Of a stretch of 64,000 nucleotides of DNA, positions 54,790 to 62,667 are shown piece after piece. The notes beneath the pieces are model-generated. The model searched no databases, was not told where the DNA came from, and saw nothing but the letters and a program-made list of their open reading frames with translations. Made by a program: the position numbers and the translations under genes. Every line of letters begins with the position of its first letter. Position 1 is the first letter of the stretch. Origin of the DNA: Rhizobium aethiopicum (GTDB lineage: Bacteria; Pseudomonadota; Alphaproteobacteria; Rhizobiales; Rhizobiaceae); the NCBI RefSeq assembly GCF_014197535.1, contig NZ_JACIFV010000001.1, forward strand, positions 1 to 64,000, in the 5' to 3' direction.

Positions 54790-55041
54790 ATGACATCAGA
54801 AGAAAGAACGATTTTGAAGGCTCTGGCTCATATGTGTCTGCAATACATGGACGAAGGCCCGGAAGGGCTAGTTCACAAGTCAATGAGCGCCGGCGAAAAG
54901 GCCGTCGAAGTGTTGGCATCATACGGCTTGGTCAAGCCGGAGCTAGGAGGCGGGTTCTGGACCGATGAAGGTTTGCGTCTTCTTGACGACGAATGGGCAG
55001 CGAATCGTGCGAGTTTCCTGCAGCGCATGTCAAAATCCTGA
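54790..55041 (+). CDS. Hypothetical protein, 83 aa
   Basis: ATG 54790 follows GAGGAACATAACTTCC. The product is soluble and helical: MTSEERTILKALAHMCLQYM, DEGPEGLVHKSMSAGEKAVEVLASYGLVKPE and a Trp-rich end. The layout resembles small winged-helix-like phage or islet proteins, but no match is claimed. It is in the islet beside tRNA-Cys and has lower GC than core genes. Confidence 0.5.
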   Translation: MTSEERTILKALAHMCLQYMDEGPEGLVHKSMSAGEKAVEVLASYGLVKPELGGGFWTDEGLRLLDDEWAANRASFLQRMSKS

Positions 55042-55096
55042 AAGCCGGATGCTCAAGCATTTGATGATAGGGTGGCTGGCGCGATATCGAGAGCCG

Positions 55097-55306
55097 CTAT
55101 TCAAACACGTTTTCAGAAGCGGGCTGTCTTTCGATGCCGGCGGCGGCCACTAGCCAGAACAGTCCACCGGCGGCAATGCCGAATACAGCTATTTCTGCCA
55201 GGAGGCGTGTGACAATGTCCGGCTCCCACCTCTTCCTCGGATTAATGACATGTACGCTTTTGACGACCGGGCAGTAAGTCAGCATCTTCTGTAGGGTCTT
55301 CGCCAC
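55097..55306 (-). CDS. Small membrane protein, 69 aa (uncertain)
   Basis: Starts at GTG 55306 or ATG 55285. Contains one hydrophobic segment (LLAEIAVFGIAAGGLFWLVAAAG) preceded by basic residues (NPRKRWEPD), the pattern of a single-pass inner-membrane protein. Ribosome site weak; no family recognised. It is antisense to nothing and lies alone between two + strand islet genes. Confidence 0.35.
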   Translation of the reverse strand: MAKTLQKMLTYCPVVKSVHVINPRKRWEPDIVTRLLAEIAVFGIAAGGLFWLVAAAGIERQPASENVFE

Positions 55307-55328
55307 TCTGATATGCTAATCGGCTCAG

Positions 55329-55790
55329 ATGGACCCCGCTAACGCGTTACAGAGAGGATGTTACTCAATCGTGCGCAAGATATTGTTCGCGGCATCAGCC
55401 TTCATCATCTTCTTCCCTGTACTGCTTTTTGTCGCATTTCCGATCGAGTATCTCCGAGAGTTCGGAAAATACGAGCAATCTCAATTTCTTAATCGGATAG
55501 CTGTCCCCATCGCCAAATTCTGTGTTCAGAATGACATAAGATATGCTTGCGGCAACGAGACGTACTTCAGAAACTACAACGCTATGAACTTCTTCGATGA
55601 TCTGCCGCTTTCGCCCGAAGAGGACCTCATGCTTCAGTCACAAGACAAGATTGCGCGCCTGTTTCTAAGTGACGCGGTTTACGACGAGAACGAGTACCTC
55701 GACTCGCTTCGCACCGTGACGGCTTATAATGTGGTCGTGGCTTCCAAATGCTTGCGGACGCGGCATTCCGAGCCGCTGGCATCCCCATGA
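55329..55790 (+). CDS. Membrane-anchored protein of unknown function, 153 aa
   Basis: An N-terminal membrane segment (residues 17-40, ILFAASAFIIFFPVLLFVAF) precedes a soluble part with many Tyr, Asn and Phe (ACGNETYFRNYNAMNFFDD). The gene is visibly AT-richer than the window, a sign of horizontal origin. The last 17 codons overlap another frame (55748-55975), so the C-terminus may be altered by a frameshift. No family recognised. Confidence 0.5.
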   Translation: MDPANALQRGCYSIVRKILFAASAFIIFFPVLLFVAFPIEYLREFGKYEQSQFLNRIAVPIAKFCVQNDIRYACGNETYFRNYNAMNFFDDLPLSPEEDLMLQSQDKIARLFLSDAVYDENEYLDSLRTVTAYNVVVASKCLRTRHSEPLASP

Positions 55791-55975
55791 GGTACCGCGG
55801 GCGGGACACCAATGAGCTCCCGTTCTCGGCGGCCGCCTCTCCCGCCCCCCGCCGACACGGCACGATGGGCTTCTACCTATTGGCGGGAAGCACGACGGCC
55901 TACTGGAAGGCAAGGAAAGCCGCAGAGCGGGCCATAGAGCGCGCTGGAGAGGCGAAGGCCCTGTCGGCGGCGTGA
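55748..55975 (+). CDS. Hypothetical protein, 75 aa (uncertain)
   Basis: A frame opening at ATG 55748 (open from about 55725) that overlaps the previous gene. Residues RYRGRDTNELP, PAPRRHGTMGFYLLAG and KARKAAERAIERAGEA look coding, with basic amphipathic helix at the end. It may be the shifted end of the previous gene, or a separate small gene. No family recognised. Confidence 0.35.
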   Translation: MLADAAFRAAGIPMRYRGRDTNELPFSAAASPAPRRHGTMGFYLLAGSTTAYWKARKAAERAIERAGEAKALSAA

Positions 55976-56246
55976 AGTCCAACACCTTCCGTTGGCTCTG
56001 CATGGAGTACATGCGCTCTGACGCAGTCGCCGACGAGGCCGAGGCTGCAGAAGGGTGAATGGGGAACAGACTGCCACACCTGCCTTCTGGTGTGGCGGAA
56101 CTGTTCAAGTCCAAATTGCCACACCTGAAAGTTTCTACAGAAAAATTAGACGCTTATCGCGGGGTGAAAAGTTGATTGGAGGCCTAGCTAGTTCGTGGAT
56201 TCCAGAAAGCTGCCGCTTATCACAACAGAGCGATACCAGCTTCGCG
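55976..56246. other. Spacer with CTGCCACACC repeats and hairpin
   Basis: No gene is called between the small ORF and the stop of the sterol-desaturase-family gene. GCCACACC at 56073-56080 pairs with GGTGTGGC at 56089-56096; another TTGCCACACC is at 56117-56126. Confidence 0.4.
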
Positions 56247-57209
56247 CTACCGGCGCTGTTCCGGGCCCGACAGCCCCTGCGGCGAGGCAGGTTTTCCGCT
56301 TATGGGGCTTATGCCGCACTTGGCCTTGGCAGCTTGCCCCGCGCGTTGGAAGAAACGGATTTCTGTGGCGATGCTTTCGCGGAACGGATCGGTTTGGTTG
56401 AAGTAGTCGCGGTCCAGACCGAGCTTTGCACCGTCTGCATCGCCCTCGTAATAGGTGCCGAACAAATGATCCCAGATCGGGAAATAATTGGCGAAATTCT
56501 TGTCGTGATGTTCCCGCACTCGGGAGTGATGGATGAAGTGGTCGCGTGGTGACTGGATCACGTATTTGCCAAACCAGCCATGCCAGGGAATGGCGCTGTG
56601 CTTGACCAGACCAATGGCGCCAAAGGTGATGGTCACGATGGCGAATTCGGCCGTTGGCAGGCCGATAAGCAGCGCCGGAACGACCATAATGGCCATGTTT
56701 ATGGCCTTCTCCAGCGGATGCTCCCGCGACGAAGTCAGCGCGTTGAACTCTTCGGCTGCGTGGTGAAATTCGTGCAGCCGCCATAGTACGGGCAGCCGGT
56801 GCATCAACCGATGCTGCCAGTAGCTCAAGAAGTCTGACAGCACTAGGAACAAGAGAACATGTGCCCAGCCTGGCAGCCTCCGGGCAAGGTCCAGGTGGGG
56901 GGCATCCTGAGCCGCGCGGGTGATGGCATAGGACAGACCAAATGATGCGAGCGCCGCAAACAGCGTAATCATTCCCGTCGCCTGAAGGACGAAATAGACG
57001 ATGTCGGTGATTGTGGATTTGCTGCGTTCGAAGAAAACCCGACGGAACCCGGAATTGCCGAACCCCACATAGGTGAGTTCCACCGCGAAAACCGTCAGAA
57101 CCAGGCCAATGGAAATGGCGAAACTGAGCACCATTGCCCGACCATTCAGATAGTAAGTGCCGTAAAAAAAGCTTCCAAGCTTGTGCAGGCAGTATTCGAC
57201 CAGCACCAT
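56247..57209 (-). CDS. Sterol desaturase/fatty acid hydroxylase superfamily membrane enzyme
   Basis: A 320-residue integral membrane protein with four or more membrane segments and the eight-His di-iron motifs: HRLMH, HEFHH and HFIHHSRVREHHDKN. The gene architecture (N-terminal two segments, ligand cluster, C-terminal soluble tail) fits the superfamily, which hydroxylates or desaturates lipids, hopanoids or alkyl groups using oxygen. The substrate cannot be told. It is the largest gene of the tRNA-Cys islet and probably its functional cargo. Start ATG 57209 follows GGAGAAGTGCC. Confidence 0.85.
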   Translation of the reverse strand: MVLVEYCLHKLGSFFYGTYYLNGRAMVLSFAISIGLVLTVFAVELTYVGFGNSGFRRVFFERSKSTITDIVYFVLQATGMITLFAALASFGLSYAITRAAQDAPHLDLARRLPGWAHVLLFLVLSDFLSYWQHRLMHRLPVLWRLHEFHHAAEEFNALTSSREHPLEKAINMAIMVVPALLIGLPTAEFAIVTITFGAIGLVKHSAIPWHGWFGKYVIQSPRDHFIHHSRVREHHDKNFANYFPIWDHLFGTYYEGDADGAKLGLDRDYFNQTDPFRESIATEIRFFQRAGQAAKAKCGISPISGKPASPQGLSGPEQRR

Positions 57210-57274
57210 GGCACTTCTCCAAACACGAACCCGTACAGCTTAATCCTGACGTTGCGCTTATTGCCAGATTGCTC

Positions 57275-57297
57275 AAAGGACGATTGGGGCGTCCTTT
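57275..57297. repeat. Perfect inverted repeat upstream of the sterol-desaturase-family gene
   Basis: AAAGGACG (57275-57282) and CGTCCTTT (57290-57297) surround a 7-nt centre. It is 66 nt upstream of the gene's start on the other strand. It could be a regulatory site or a remnant terminator. Confidence 0.35.
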
Positions 57298-57364
57298 GGA
57301 TGTAATTACCGGCGGTGGAAGTGAGTCCCGGGAGGCATGCAGGAGGATCGAGGAGCACTACTAA

Positions 57365-57543
57365 AAGCTGCTGGAATTACATGGCCGGACGAAAGGCTTC
57401 ATAAAAAGAACTATCGTAGCGGGAACAATAGGCACCGCTGTGAACATCTATCGTATGAATGGTAAGGAAATAGGAAAAAAGCTGCTTACCGAAGGATTCG
57501 CTCGTGGCTGGAGCCCGGAACAGCGCAATGACTGGTGCGAGTA
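57365..57543 (+). pseudogene. Thermonuclease (SNase-like) C-terminal fragment
   Basis: The frame ends NIYRMNGKEIGKKLLTEGF, ARGWSPEQRNDWCE, the pattern of thermonuclease-family C-termini (G.eiG..L..eG.AR.W). Upstream the frame reads KLLELHGRTKG and then hits a TAA at 57362-57364, and N-terminal catalytic blocks are not seen. It is a decayed islet gene. Confidence 0.4.
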
Positions 57544-57645
57544 GATCCTCAGTACGAGACCGTACGTGGAACCTTACCAATCTCATCTCGTTGTAGCATC
57601 AGGAAAGCACGGGTGTTTCTCCTGTGCGATCCAGTGTTGTCAACT

Positions 57646-57669
57646 GCCCCGCTTCGGCGGGGCTTTTTT
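57646..57669 (+). terminator. Rho-independent terminator
   Basis: GCCCCGC-TTCG-GCGGGGC is followed by TTTTTTGG. The tetraloop is very stable. No intact gene lies directly before it; it may have served the nuclease fragment. Confidence 0.85.
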
Positions 57670-57812
57670 GGCATCGTACCGGAACCACATCTGGACAATG
57701 AGGTTAACTCACCGGATCGCGGGAGAAAGCCAGTTAGTTCCAGTTCGCATAATGCCTTCCTCTTAGCGATCCACCCATCCTGGAGTTGGGTCGTGCGGAG
57801 GCAATTTTCCGG

Positions 57813-58175
57813 TCAGCTCCCAAGCGACGCTCTGCACGGCCCGACACGAAGCTCCTCGGCCGCATGCATCTGCCGGTGGGTGATCGGGTCCGAACGACCG
57901 CCACCATCCACCGGCTCACGACCGTAGGCGTGCTCCGGCACATCGCTTCCCACAAGGCGCGGAATCTCGTTGCAGCGGTAAGCTGAGCGGCGTCGATCCG
58001 ACCGCGTGAGGCCAACATCGTGATGGCGCTTTTCTTGGTTGACGATCGCTGGAACGGTTCGCGGGTTGCTCGCCTCACCGTAATGCGCCGGAGTGTACGG
58101 ATTCGCGACCGTCACCGCCCGCAAGGAGCGATGCGGATCGGTGGACGGCGTTTCGAGGACATCGGGCATGGAGGA
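57813..58175 (-). pseudogene. Phage-like conserved gene with compensating frameshifts
   Basis: On the - strand one frame reads NPYTPAHYGEASNPRTVPAIV, near 58018 the sense continues in another frame as IDAAQLTAATRFRALWEAM, and near 57940 it returns as AYGREPVDGGGRSDPI and HRQMHAAEEL. The joined sequence has the rhythm of a conserved prophage protein, so the gene has lost its frame twice. The family name is not known to me. Confidence 0.4.
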
Positions 58176-58396
58176 AGGATGACAGAACATCAAGGGCAGG
58201 AAAAGAGAGGCGCCGCCGGGGTTTAGGCCGGCATCGCATGTGCCATTCTATGTGCCGTGGAGCTGCCGGTAGCCAAAAGAGACTCACGGAAATTGGTTGT
58301 AATTGCTGGGAAAGTTTTGTGACACATGAATGGCACATGAAAGGCCCCGAAAGTCCGGAGCCTTTTCCTAAGCCGCTGCTTTTCTTGGAGAATTTG

Positions 58397-58418
58397 TTGG
58401 AGGCCTCGCCCGGAATTG
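58397..58418. repeat. att-like repeat, tRNA-Cys copy
   Basis: TTGGAGGCCTCGCCCGGAATTG overlaps the CCA end, acceptor and T arm of tRNA-Cys and matches 54389-54410 at 19 of 22 bases. This is the intact, functional tRNA end; the other is the distal scar. Confidence 0.6.
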
Positions 58419-58471
58419 AACCGGGGTACAAGGATTTGCAGTCCTCTGCGTCACCACTCCGCCACGAGGCC
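58398..58471 (-). tRNA. tRNA-Cys (anticodon GCA)
   Basis: A 74-nt gene on the - strand with acceptor GGCCTCG/CGAGGCC, encoded CCA, T loop GTTCAATTC and anticodon loop CTGCAAA. It is the likely integration target of the islet on its 3' side. Confidence 0.96.
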
Positions 58472-58740
58472 TCACCTGTGACCGACATCGAAAAATATCG
58501 TTTGGTGGCCGCGATTTAGACCAGCTCTAGAAGGAGCGCAAGACCTTTCATTCTGAATGTGATCCTTTTTTCATTCCGACTAGGCGTTAGCGGACAATCC
58601 TGCGTGACCGGCTCCACGCTTGGATGATGATAGCCGGTTAACTACATACCAATAAAAGTCCGGCCCTTCGGCATCACCCCAAATAGTTACGATTGTAATG
58701 CGAACCGATTTGGTTGATCCCCATCTTCTGGGGAGAAATC

Positions 58741-59004
58741 ATGCACGACGCGACATTCGGCGGGACCGCCAAAGACATCTTCTTTTCACTGCTCGCCACG
58801 CTCAAACGCATCTCGATGATCTATGTGAACGGAGGCAAGGAAGACGAGTGGGGCTATGCCCTCGTTACCGAACCTGTGACCGACATCAACACGAAGATGC
58901 CGATCACCGGCCACGTGATGCGCAAGGTCGTCGACGGCAAGTTTGTTCACCGCCAGATGACCGAGGAAGAGTGCGAAGATTTCGACGCCGGCCGATCCTG
59001 GTGA
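58741..59004 (+). CDS. Conserved hypothetical protein, 87 aa
   Basis: ATG 58741 follows GGGGAGAAATC. The protein starts MHDATFGGTAKDIFFSLLAT, then LKRISMIYVNGGKEDEWGYA and a C-terminal acidic end (EEECEDFDAGRSW). No membrane segment or known motif. Codon use is like that of the chromosome. I remember similar hypothetical proteins in rhizobia but no function. Confidence 0.6.
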   Translation: MHDATFGGTAKDIFFSLLATLKRISMIYVNGGKEDEWGYALVTEPVTDINTKMPITGHVMRKVVDGKFVHRQMTEEECEDFDAGRSW

Positions 59005-59116
59005 ATTGCCTGCCACTCGGGACACGAAGAACCACCGGCGGCATTCGAACAAATTCCCAACTTGACTTAGAGCGCCTGCCCGCCATCTTATCGCCGTGGG
59101 AGGGATAGGAGCTGTG

Positions 59117-59455
59117 ATGGAATGGGCTGCCCTCAAAGAAAGGCAGGGACGTGCGGCATATGATGCCGAGACCCGGGATCTCCACGTAAAGTTCGCCGGT
59201 TCCGCGCCGGTGAGACATGCGAACATTCCGCCACATATCTACCAGAACCTTCTGGAAACGGACGATCCACACTTCTATTACCGGTATTATATCGCGCCAT
59301 CGCGAGTCTCACCGGCCCGTCGTCAACCGGTCTCGATGGTCGTCCACGGACTGAAACTCGTTCTGCTTCTTGCCGCCTGCAGTCTCTTGATGGCAACCGA
59401 GCTCGATCAGGGCCATGGCGGGATTTTCGAGGAAAGCGAACTGCGATCGAATTAG
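59117..59455 (+). CDS. KTSC-like domain protein with C-terminal membrane segment
   Basis: A 112-residue protein. The N-terminal part (AAYDAETRDLHVKFAGSAPVR, NIPPHIYQNLLETDDPHFYY) follows the KTSC plan (YD..t..L.v.F..g...y..VP...y..L..a), normally about 60 residues. One C-terminal hydrophobic segment (GLKLVLLLAACSLLMATE) would anchor it in the membrane. ATG 59117 (or GTG 59114) with an AGGAG site. Tail-anchored KTSC-like proteins are unusual. Confidence 0.5.
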   Translation: MEWAALKERQGRAAYDAETRDLHVKFAGSAPVRHANIPPHIYQNLLETDDPHFYYRYYIAPSRVSPARRQPVSMVVHGLKLVLLLAACSLLMATELDQGHGGIFEESELRSN

Positions 59456-59509
59456 AATCGCATTCATCCGGATGCAGGCAGATCGAACTCGACGACCGCG
59501 ACTGCGTGA

Positions 59510-59797
59510 TCAGCCAACGATGATACCAACGCTCTCAAGCGAGGTCCTGTTCTGGGAACGGAAGCGGCGATCGTCCCGACCACGGTCGTTCCTGCCGTCA
59601 CGCTCGTTACGGCCGTTAAAATTGCGATAGTTGCGAGGCCCGTTATAACCACCTTGGCCTTGATCGATGACGCAGCCTTCGGGGCGGCGGCAGATACCGC
59701 TTGCGTCAAAACCGCGGCTGTCTACGGCTTGGGCCTCGGCTGATGTGGCTGAGAGAATTGCCGCCACCGACAGGACTGCAACAAAAAATGGCTTCAT
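59510..59797 (-). CDS. Exported Asn/Arg/Gly-rich protein, 95 aa
   Basis: A signal peptide (MKPFFVAVLSVAAILSATSAEA) is followed by VDSRGFDASGICRRPEGCV, with two Cys that could bridge, and then a repeat-like tail rich in Asn, Arg and Asp (GYNGPRNYRNFNGRNERDG). It is probably periplasmic. ATG 59797 has GAGGAT 2 nt upstream and GGGTGAGGAT overall. No family recognised. Confidence 0.6.
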   Translation of the reverse strand: MKPFFVAVLSVAAILSATSAEAQAVDSRGFDASGICRRPEGCVIDQGQGGYNGPRNYRNFNGRNERDGRNDRGRDDRRFRSQNRTSLESVGIIVG

Positions 59798-59888
59798 ATC
59801 CTCACCCGACCATCGCGGCGCGTTTCAGCTCCAAACCACCAATGCAGCAAACGATCCACGGTTCCGCAGGGCGCCTCCGGCGACCGCG

Positions 59889-60206
59889 CTACCCGGCCGG
59901 CTTTCCTCGCCTGTGCCACCAGACTGCGAGCCGGCGCCGAAGCCTCCGGGCGATGGAAAGATCATGCGAGAGCACAAGGAGGCCGAGCGGCAGCATCCAG
60001 AAACCGAGGACCGGCAGGAAACCCAGCAATCCACAGAAAACGAGGGCCGTGCCGATTGCCATTCGCCCGATGCGTGAGCGCGGCATGCCGATGCTGAAAG
60101 AGCCGAGCACAAGCCTGTGGTTTACGTGGTCGATACCGAAGCGCCCTGCCCGCCTTCTGCGCTTCTCGTTGACCCTTGTCTCTTGGCGATCATTCCTATT
60201 TGTCAT
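59889..60206 (-). CDS. PGPGW-like small inner-membrane protein
   Basis: A 105-residue protein with a basic N-terminus (NEKRRRRAGR) and two hydrophobic segments (MAIGTALVFCGLLGFLPVLG, FWMLPLGLLVLS), then DLSIARRLRRRLAVWWHRRG. This matches the plan of PGPGW/TIGR02611-type small membrane proteins, although the PGPGW motif itself is not exact. Function unknown. Start ATG 60206. Confidence 0.6.
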   Translation of the reverse strand: MTNRNDRQETRVNEKRRRRAGRFGIDHVNHRLVLGSFSIGMPRSRIGRMAIGTALVFCGLLGFLPVLGFWMLPLGLLVLSHDLSIARRLRRRLAVWWHRRGKPAG

Positions 60207-60323
60207 TTCCCAGAGATGGGCGCAGACCGTCCAAATACAAGTTCATTTCATTTTTTTGAAAAAACCGCTTGGCAAATCGGGCAAGCATTTGTATTAGCCC
60301 ACTCACACCGCGCCAAGCAGTGA

Positions 60324-60398
60324 TCCCTGGTAGCTCAGCGGTAGAGCATTCGACTGTTAATCGACAGGTCGCCGGTTCGAATCCGGCCCGGGGAGCCA
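60324..60398 (+). tRNA. tRNA-Asn (anticodon GTT)
   Basis: A 75-nt gene with acceptor TCCCTGG/CCGGGGA (one G-U pair), D arm GCTCAGCGGTAGAGC, anticodon GTT in CTGTTAA, T loop GTTCGAATC and CCA encoded. Confidence 0.96.
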
Positions 60399-60721
60399 TT
60401 TCTAGAGATATCTGTCTTTGTTGAGAAATCTGAAGGCAGGCAGTTACTTCCGAAGAACACATCAGAAAGCGTCGTCGATAACTCACCTGGTGGTGAAGAC
60501 TCCCAACATGACGCCTTCTATGCCTCGTTTTGGACGTCTGTTCGGAAGCGCCTAAAGGGAAATCATAATTTCACCCAGTCTAGAGCTCGGCATCGATGGC
60601 AAGTGCGAACGAACCGCTCAACGAGATTCGCCTTCAAGCGGTGCAATGCCGGGCGGCCAGCGCTTGTCGCGCGCCGGCAGGTGAGTTTGGCGGCGCGCTT
60701 GTTAGGCCCTGGCACTGGCGA
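60399..60721. other. Spacer after tRNA-Asn
   Basis: About 320 nt without a supported gene. No second tRNA or terminator is clear. The - strand frame through the tRNA is an artefact. Confidence 0.4.
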
Positions 60722-61036
60722 CTAAAAATCGAAGTACACCGTCACACCTGATCTACGACGATAGGGATAATCGTCGCGATAGCCGTAATAGTCGCGGTGG
60801 CCGTAATATCGCGGACGATAGCACGCGCCGTAATACCGGCAGTCGCGGTAAGCGTACCGGTGTTTCTTCCAGTGGCCATACGCATGTCCATTACCGTGGC
60901 GACGATAATGGACCAGATCGATGTCGGCGGCGTGCATTGCTACCGCTTTTGGCACGACAATCGGCGTGGCGCTTAGCGGCAGGGCGAAAGATGCAGACAA
61001 GACAATGGCTGCAAGTGAGGAAAAAAGCATCTTCAT
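60722..61036 (-). CDS. Exported Tyr/His/Arg-rich protein, 104 aa
   Basis: A signal peptide (MKMLFSSLAAIVLSASFALP...SA) precedes a domain packed with Tyr, His and Arg (YRRHGNGHAYGHWKKHRYAY, RDCRYYGACYRPRYYGHRD) with one Cys pair (C..YYGAC). Such secreted basic-aromatic proteins are common in Rhizobiales, function unknown; metal or nucleic acid binding is only a guess. ATG 61036. Confidence 0.65.
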   Translation of the reverse strand: MKMLFSSLAAIVLSASFALPLSATPIVVPKAVAMHAADIDLVHYRRHGNGHAYGHWKKHRYAYRDCRYYGACYRPRYYGHRDYYGYRDDYPYRRRSGVTVYFDF

Positions 61037-61293
61037 CGGCGCATCCTTTCAGGCTGCGATTCTGGGTTAATAAGCATTAACCTCCGATGAACGACTGCCC
61101 GCTCATAGAGAACACCAGCCGACGCGCAGCTTGTGTGCTCGCGGGTGGTGCTCGAGCCGGCCATTAGTGTTCATGCTGTGTACAGGCGACAGGGCAAGCG
61201 CCCACGGGCAGTCAGCAGGCGGCGACCGGCTATCGACGCGGCGCGGACGGCGCTGCTGCCTTGCCGCCGGCATGTCCGATAATATGTGAAAAT
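61037..61293. other. Spacer with low information
   Basis: No gene is supported. The promoter of the Tyr/His/Arg-rich protein lies at its left edge. Confidence 0.4.
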
Positions 61294-61319
61294 GGCACGC
61301 CCATTAAGTTGGGCGTGCC
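61294..61319 (-). terminator. Terminator-like hairpin downstream of the CsbD gene
   Basis: GGCACGCCCA-(6 nt)-TGGGCGTGCC is a perfect 10-bp stem, followed on the - strand by ATTTTCAC. It is 30 nt after the stop of the CsbD gene. Confidence 0.75.
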
Positions 61320-61349
61320 GAGTTACGATCCGTTCTCCGATAAAGCGAC

Positions 61350-61553
61350 TTACCAGGTCTGGCGATTATACCAATCATCGATGTCTCTGCGCGTCCGGTC
61401 TTTCTCGTAGCCGTACCGCTCCTGGATCTTGCCTTCGAGCTGATCACGCTTGCCGTTGATGACGTCAAGATCGTCGTCCGTCAGCTTGCCCCACTGCTCC
61501 TTGACCTTGCCTTTCATCTGCTTCCAATTACCTTCGACGCGGTTCCAATCCAT
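61350..61553 (-). CDS. CsbD-family stress protein
   Basis: A 67-residue acidic-basic protein: MDWNRVEGNWKQMKGKVKEQ, WGKLTDDDLDVINGKRDQLEGKIQERYGYE. This is the complete CsbD pattern. In Bacillus CsbD is controlled by the general stress sigma factor; in alpha-proteobacteria such genes are often in the EcfG regulon. ATG 61553 has GGAGGAATAAGCC upstream. Function at molecular level unknown. Confidence 0.9.
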   Translation of the reverse strand: MDWNRVEGNWKQMKGKVKEQWGKLTDDDLDVINGKRDQLEGKIQERYGYEKDRTRRDIDDWYNRQTW

Positions 61554-61748
61554 GGCTTATTCCTCCTGTCGTTAGGAAAGAGGAACGGAGACGAGCGATA
61601 AGGGTTCCGCTTCGGCAAACCGCCAACCATTGCAGAACCAAAATTCTTCATGTGGGCAGCGAGTGACAGGATTCGCCCTCGCTCATGCCGCCGGAGGGCT
61701 CGATATGGGATTCAGTATGCCCGCATCAGATTTGAAGCGGCGCAGGCC
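61554..61748. other. Promoter side of the CsbD gene
   Basis: No gene is supported in this 195 nt. On the - strand it holds the CsbD promoter; GGAAC at 61580-61584 (in GAGGAACGGAG) is on the + strand and is not a sure EcfG -35 (GGAAC) for CsbD. Confidence 0.3.
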
Positions 61749-61928
61749 CTAATAGCTGCACGAACGCCCATCGCCGGGTCGGAAGCCGTCGGCGCAGGCC
61801 GGGTTCATCGAATCGCCCGGCTGATACCCCGATGCCGAGCCATATGAATTCGGCGGCGTCGAGCACGCTGAGGCAATGACCGTCACAAAAATGGCTGCGG
61901 CTGTTAAAGATGCGCGAAATCTGCTCAT
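61749..61928 (-). CDS. Small lipoprotein, 59 aa
   Basis: ATG 61928 starts a lipoprotein signal ending VIASAC (lipobox). The mature part is about 40 residues (STPPNSYGSASGYQPGDSMN, PACADGFRPGDGRSC) with Cys pairs. A GGGAGAAG ribosome site is 8 nt away. Probably outer-membrane or inner-membrane attached. No family recognised. Confidence 0.7.
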   Translation of the reverse strand: MSRFRASLTAAAIFVTVIASACSTPPNSYGSASGYQPGDSMNPACADGFRPGDGRSCSY

Positions 61929-62215
61929 GAAATACTTCTCCCATTCCGCTGCGGTCGGTAAGCGAGAGCCCCTCCTTCGAGAATACGGGAGCATTTCCCG
62001 AGCTCATCTCCCCGAAATCACTTTACACCTGAAAATATAGGCGCTCTCCTCGACGGACATCAGCTTCAGTCGCGAAAATTCTGCCCGCCTTTATAAATTA
62101 GGATGCCAGACCGGGGTATCGCCGGCTAATCCGGCGGCATTACCAGAAAGCACCCGACGCATGCCCCGGAAGCGATGCTGACTTCCGGGGCAAGTCGACG
62201 AAGCGGCTCGAGCTT

Positions 62216-62557
62216 TCACTGGCATGCATTTGCCGCATCGGGTTGTGTCGAGCTATCGCCGGATGTGGGAGCCGGGTTGCCGGTGCCGCCGGCCTGCTGG
62301 CGCTGGCAGTCGTTCGGATCGCCGCCGGATCCGTTCGCACCGGTCGCACCGGCGCCGGTAGTCTTATTTGCGCCGGCACCGCTGGAGTTGGTGTTGCCGG
62401 AACCGCTAGCATCCGAACCAGACATGGTGCCGCTGCCGGAACCTGAAACTCCGCCGCTGCTGCCGCTGCCCGATCCCGAGCCTCCACCTGATTGCGCCAT
62501 TGCCGACGTTGCCAGGCCAATCGTGATTGCTGCTACTGCCATCATTCTCAGAAGCAT
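62216..62557 (-). CDS. Secreted Gly/Ser-rich protein, 113 aa
   Basis: ATG 62557 follows AGGAGGAAATCCA. A signal peptide (MLLRMMAVAAITIGLATSAMAQ) precedes a low-complexity Gly/Ser/Asn/Thr region (SGGGSGSGSGSSGGVSGSGS) ending DPNDCQRQQAGGTGNP and Cys. It resembles rhizobial exported Gly-rich proteins of unknown role, possibly surface or periplasmic. A frame to 62659 is open but lacks the signal. Confidence 0.75.
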   Translation of the reverse strand: MLLRMMAVAAITIGLATSAMAQSGGGSGSGSGSSGGVSGSGSGTMSGSDASGSGNTNSSGAGANKTTGAGATGANGSGGDPNDCQRQQAGGTGNPAPTSGDSSTQPDAANACQ

Positions 62558-62667
62558 TGGATTTCCTCCTCGCTGCTTCATTGCCGATAGGCAGCAAACA
62601 AAAGCCTCTGGAGATTGTTTCAGTTCGAAAACGTACACGAACGTTCCTGCGTCGCGCACCGCCTCGG

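Noticed and set aside
58075..58519. Open frames on both strands through tRNA-Cys (for example ASPGIEPGYKDLQ)
   Set aside because: They are read-throughs of the tRNA sequence with no ribosome sites or protein-like composition outside it.
60196..60486. Minus-strand open frame through tRNA-Asn (reads RAGFEPATCRLT)
   Set aside because: It is the antisense translation of a tRNA gene, a well-known false gene in databases.
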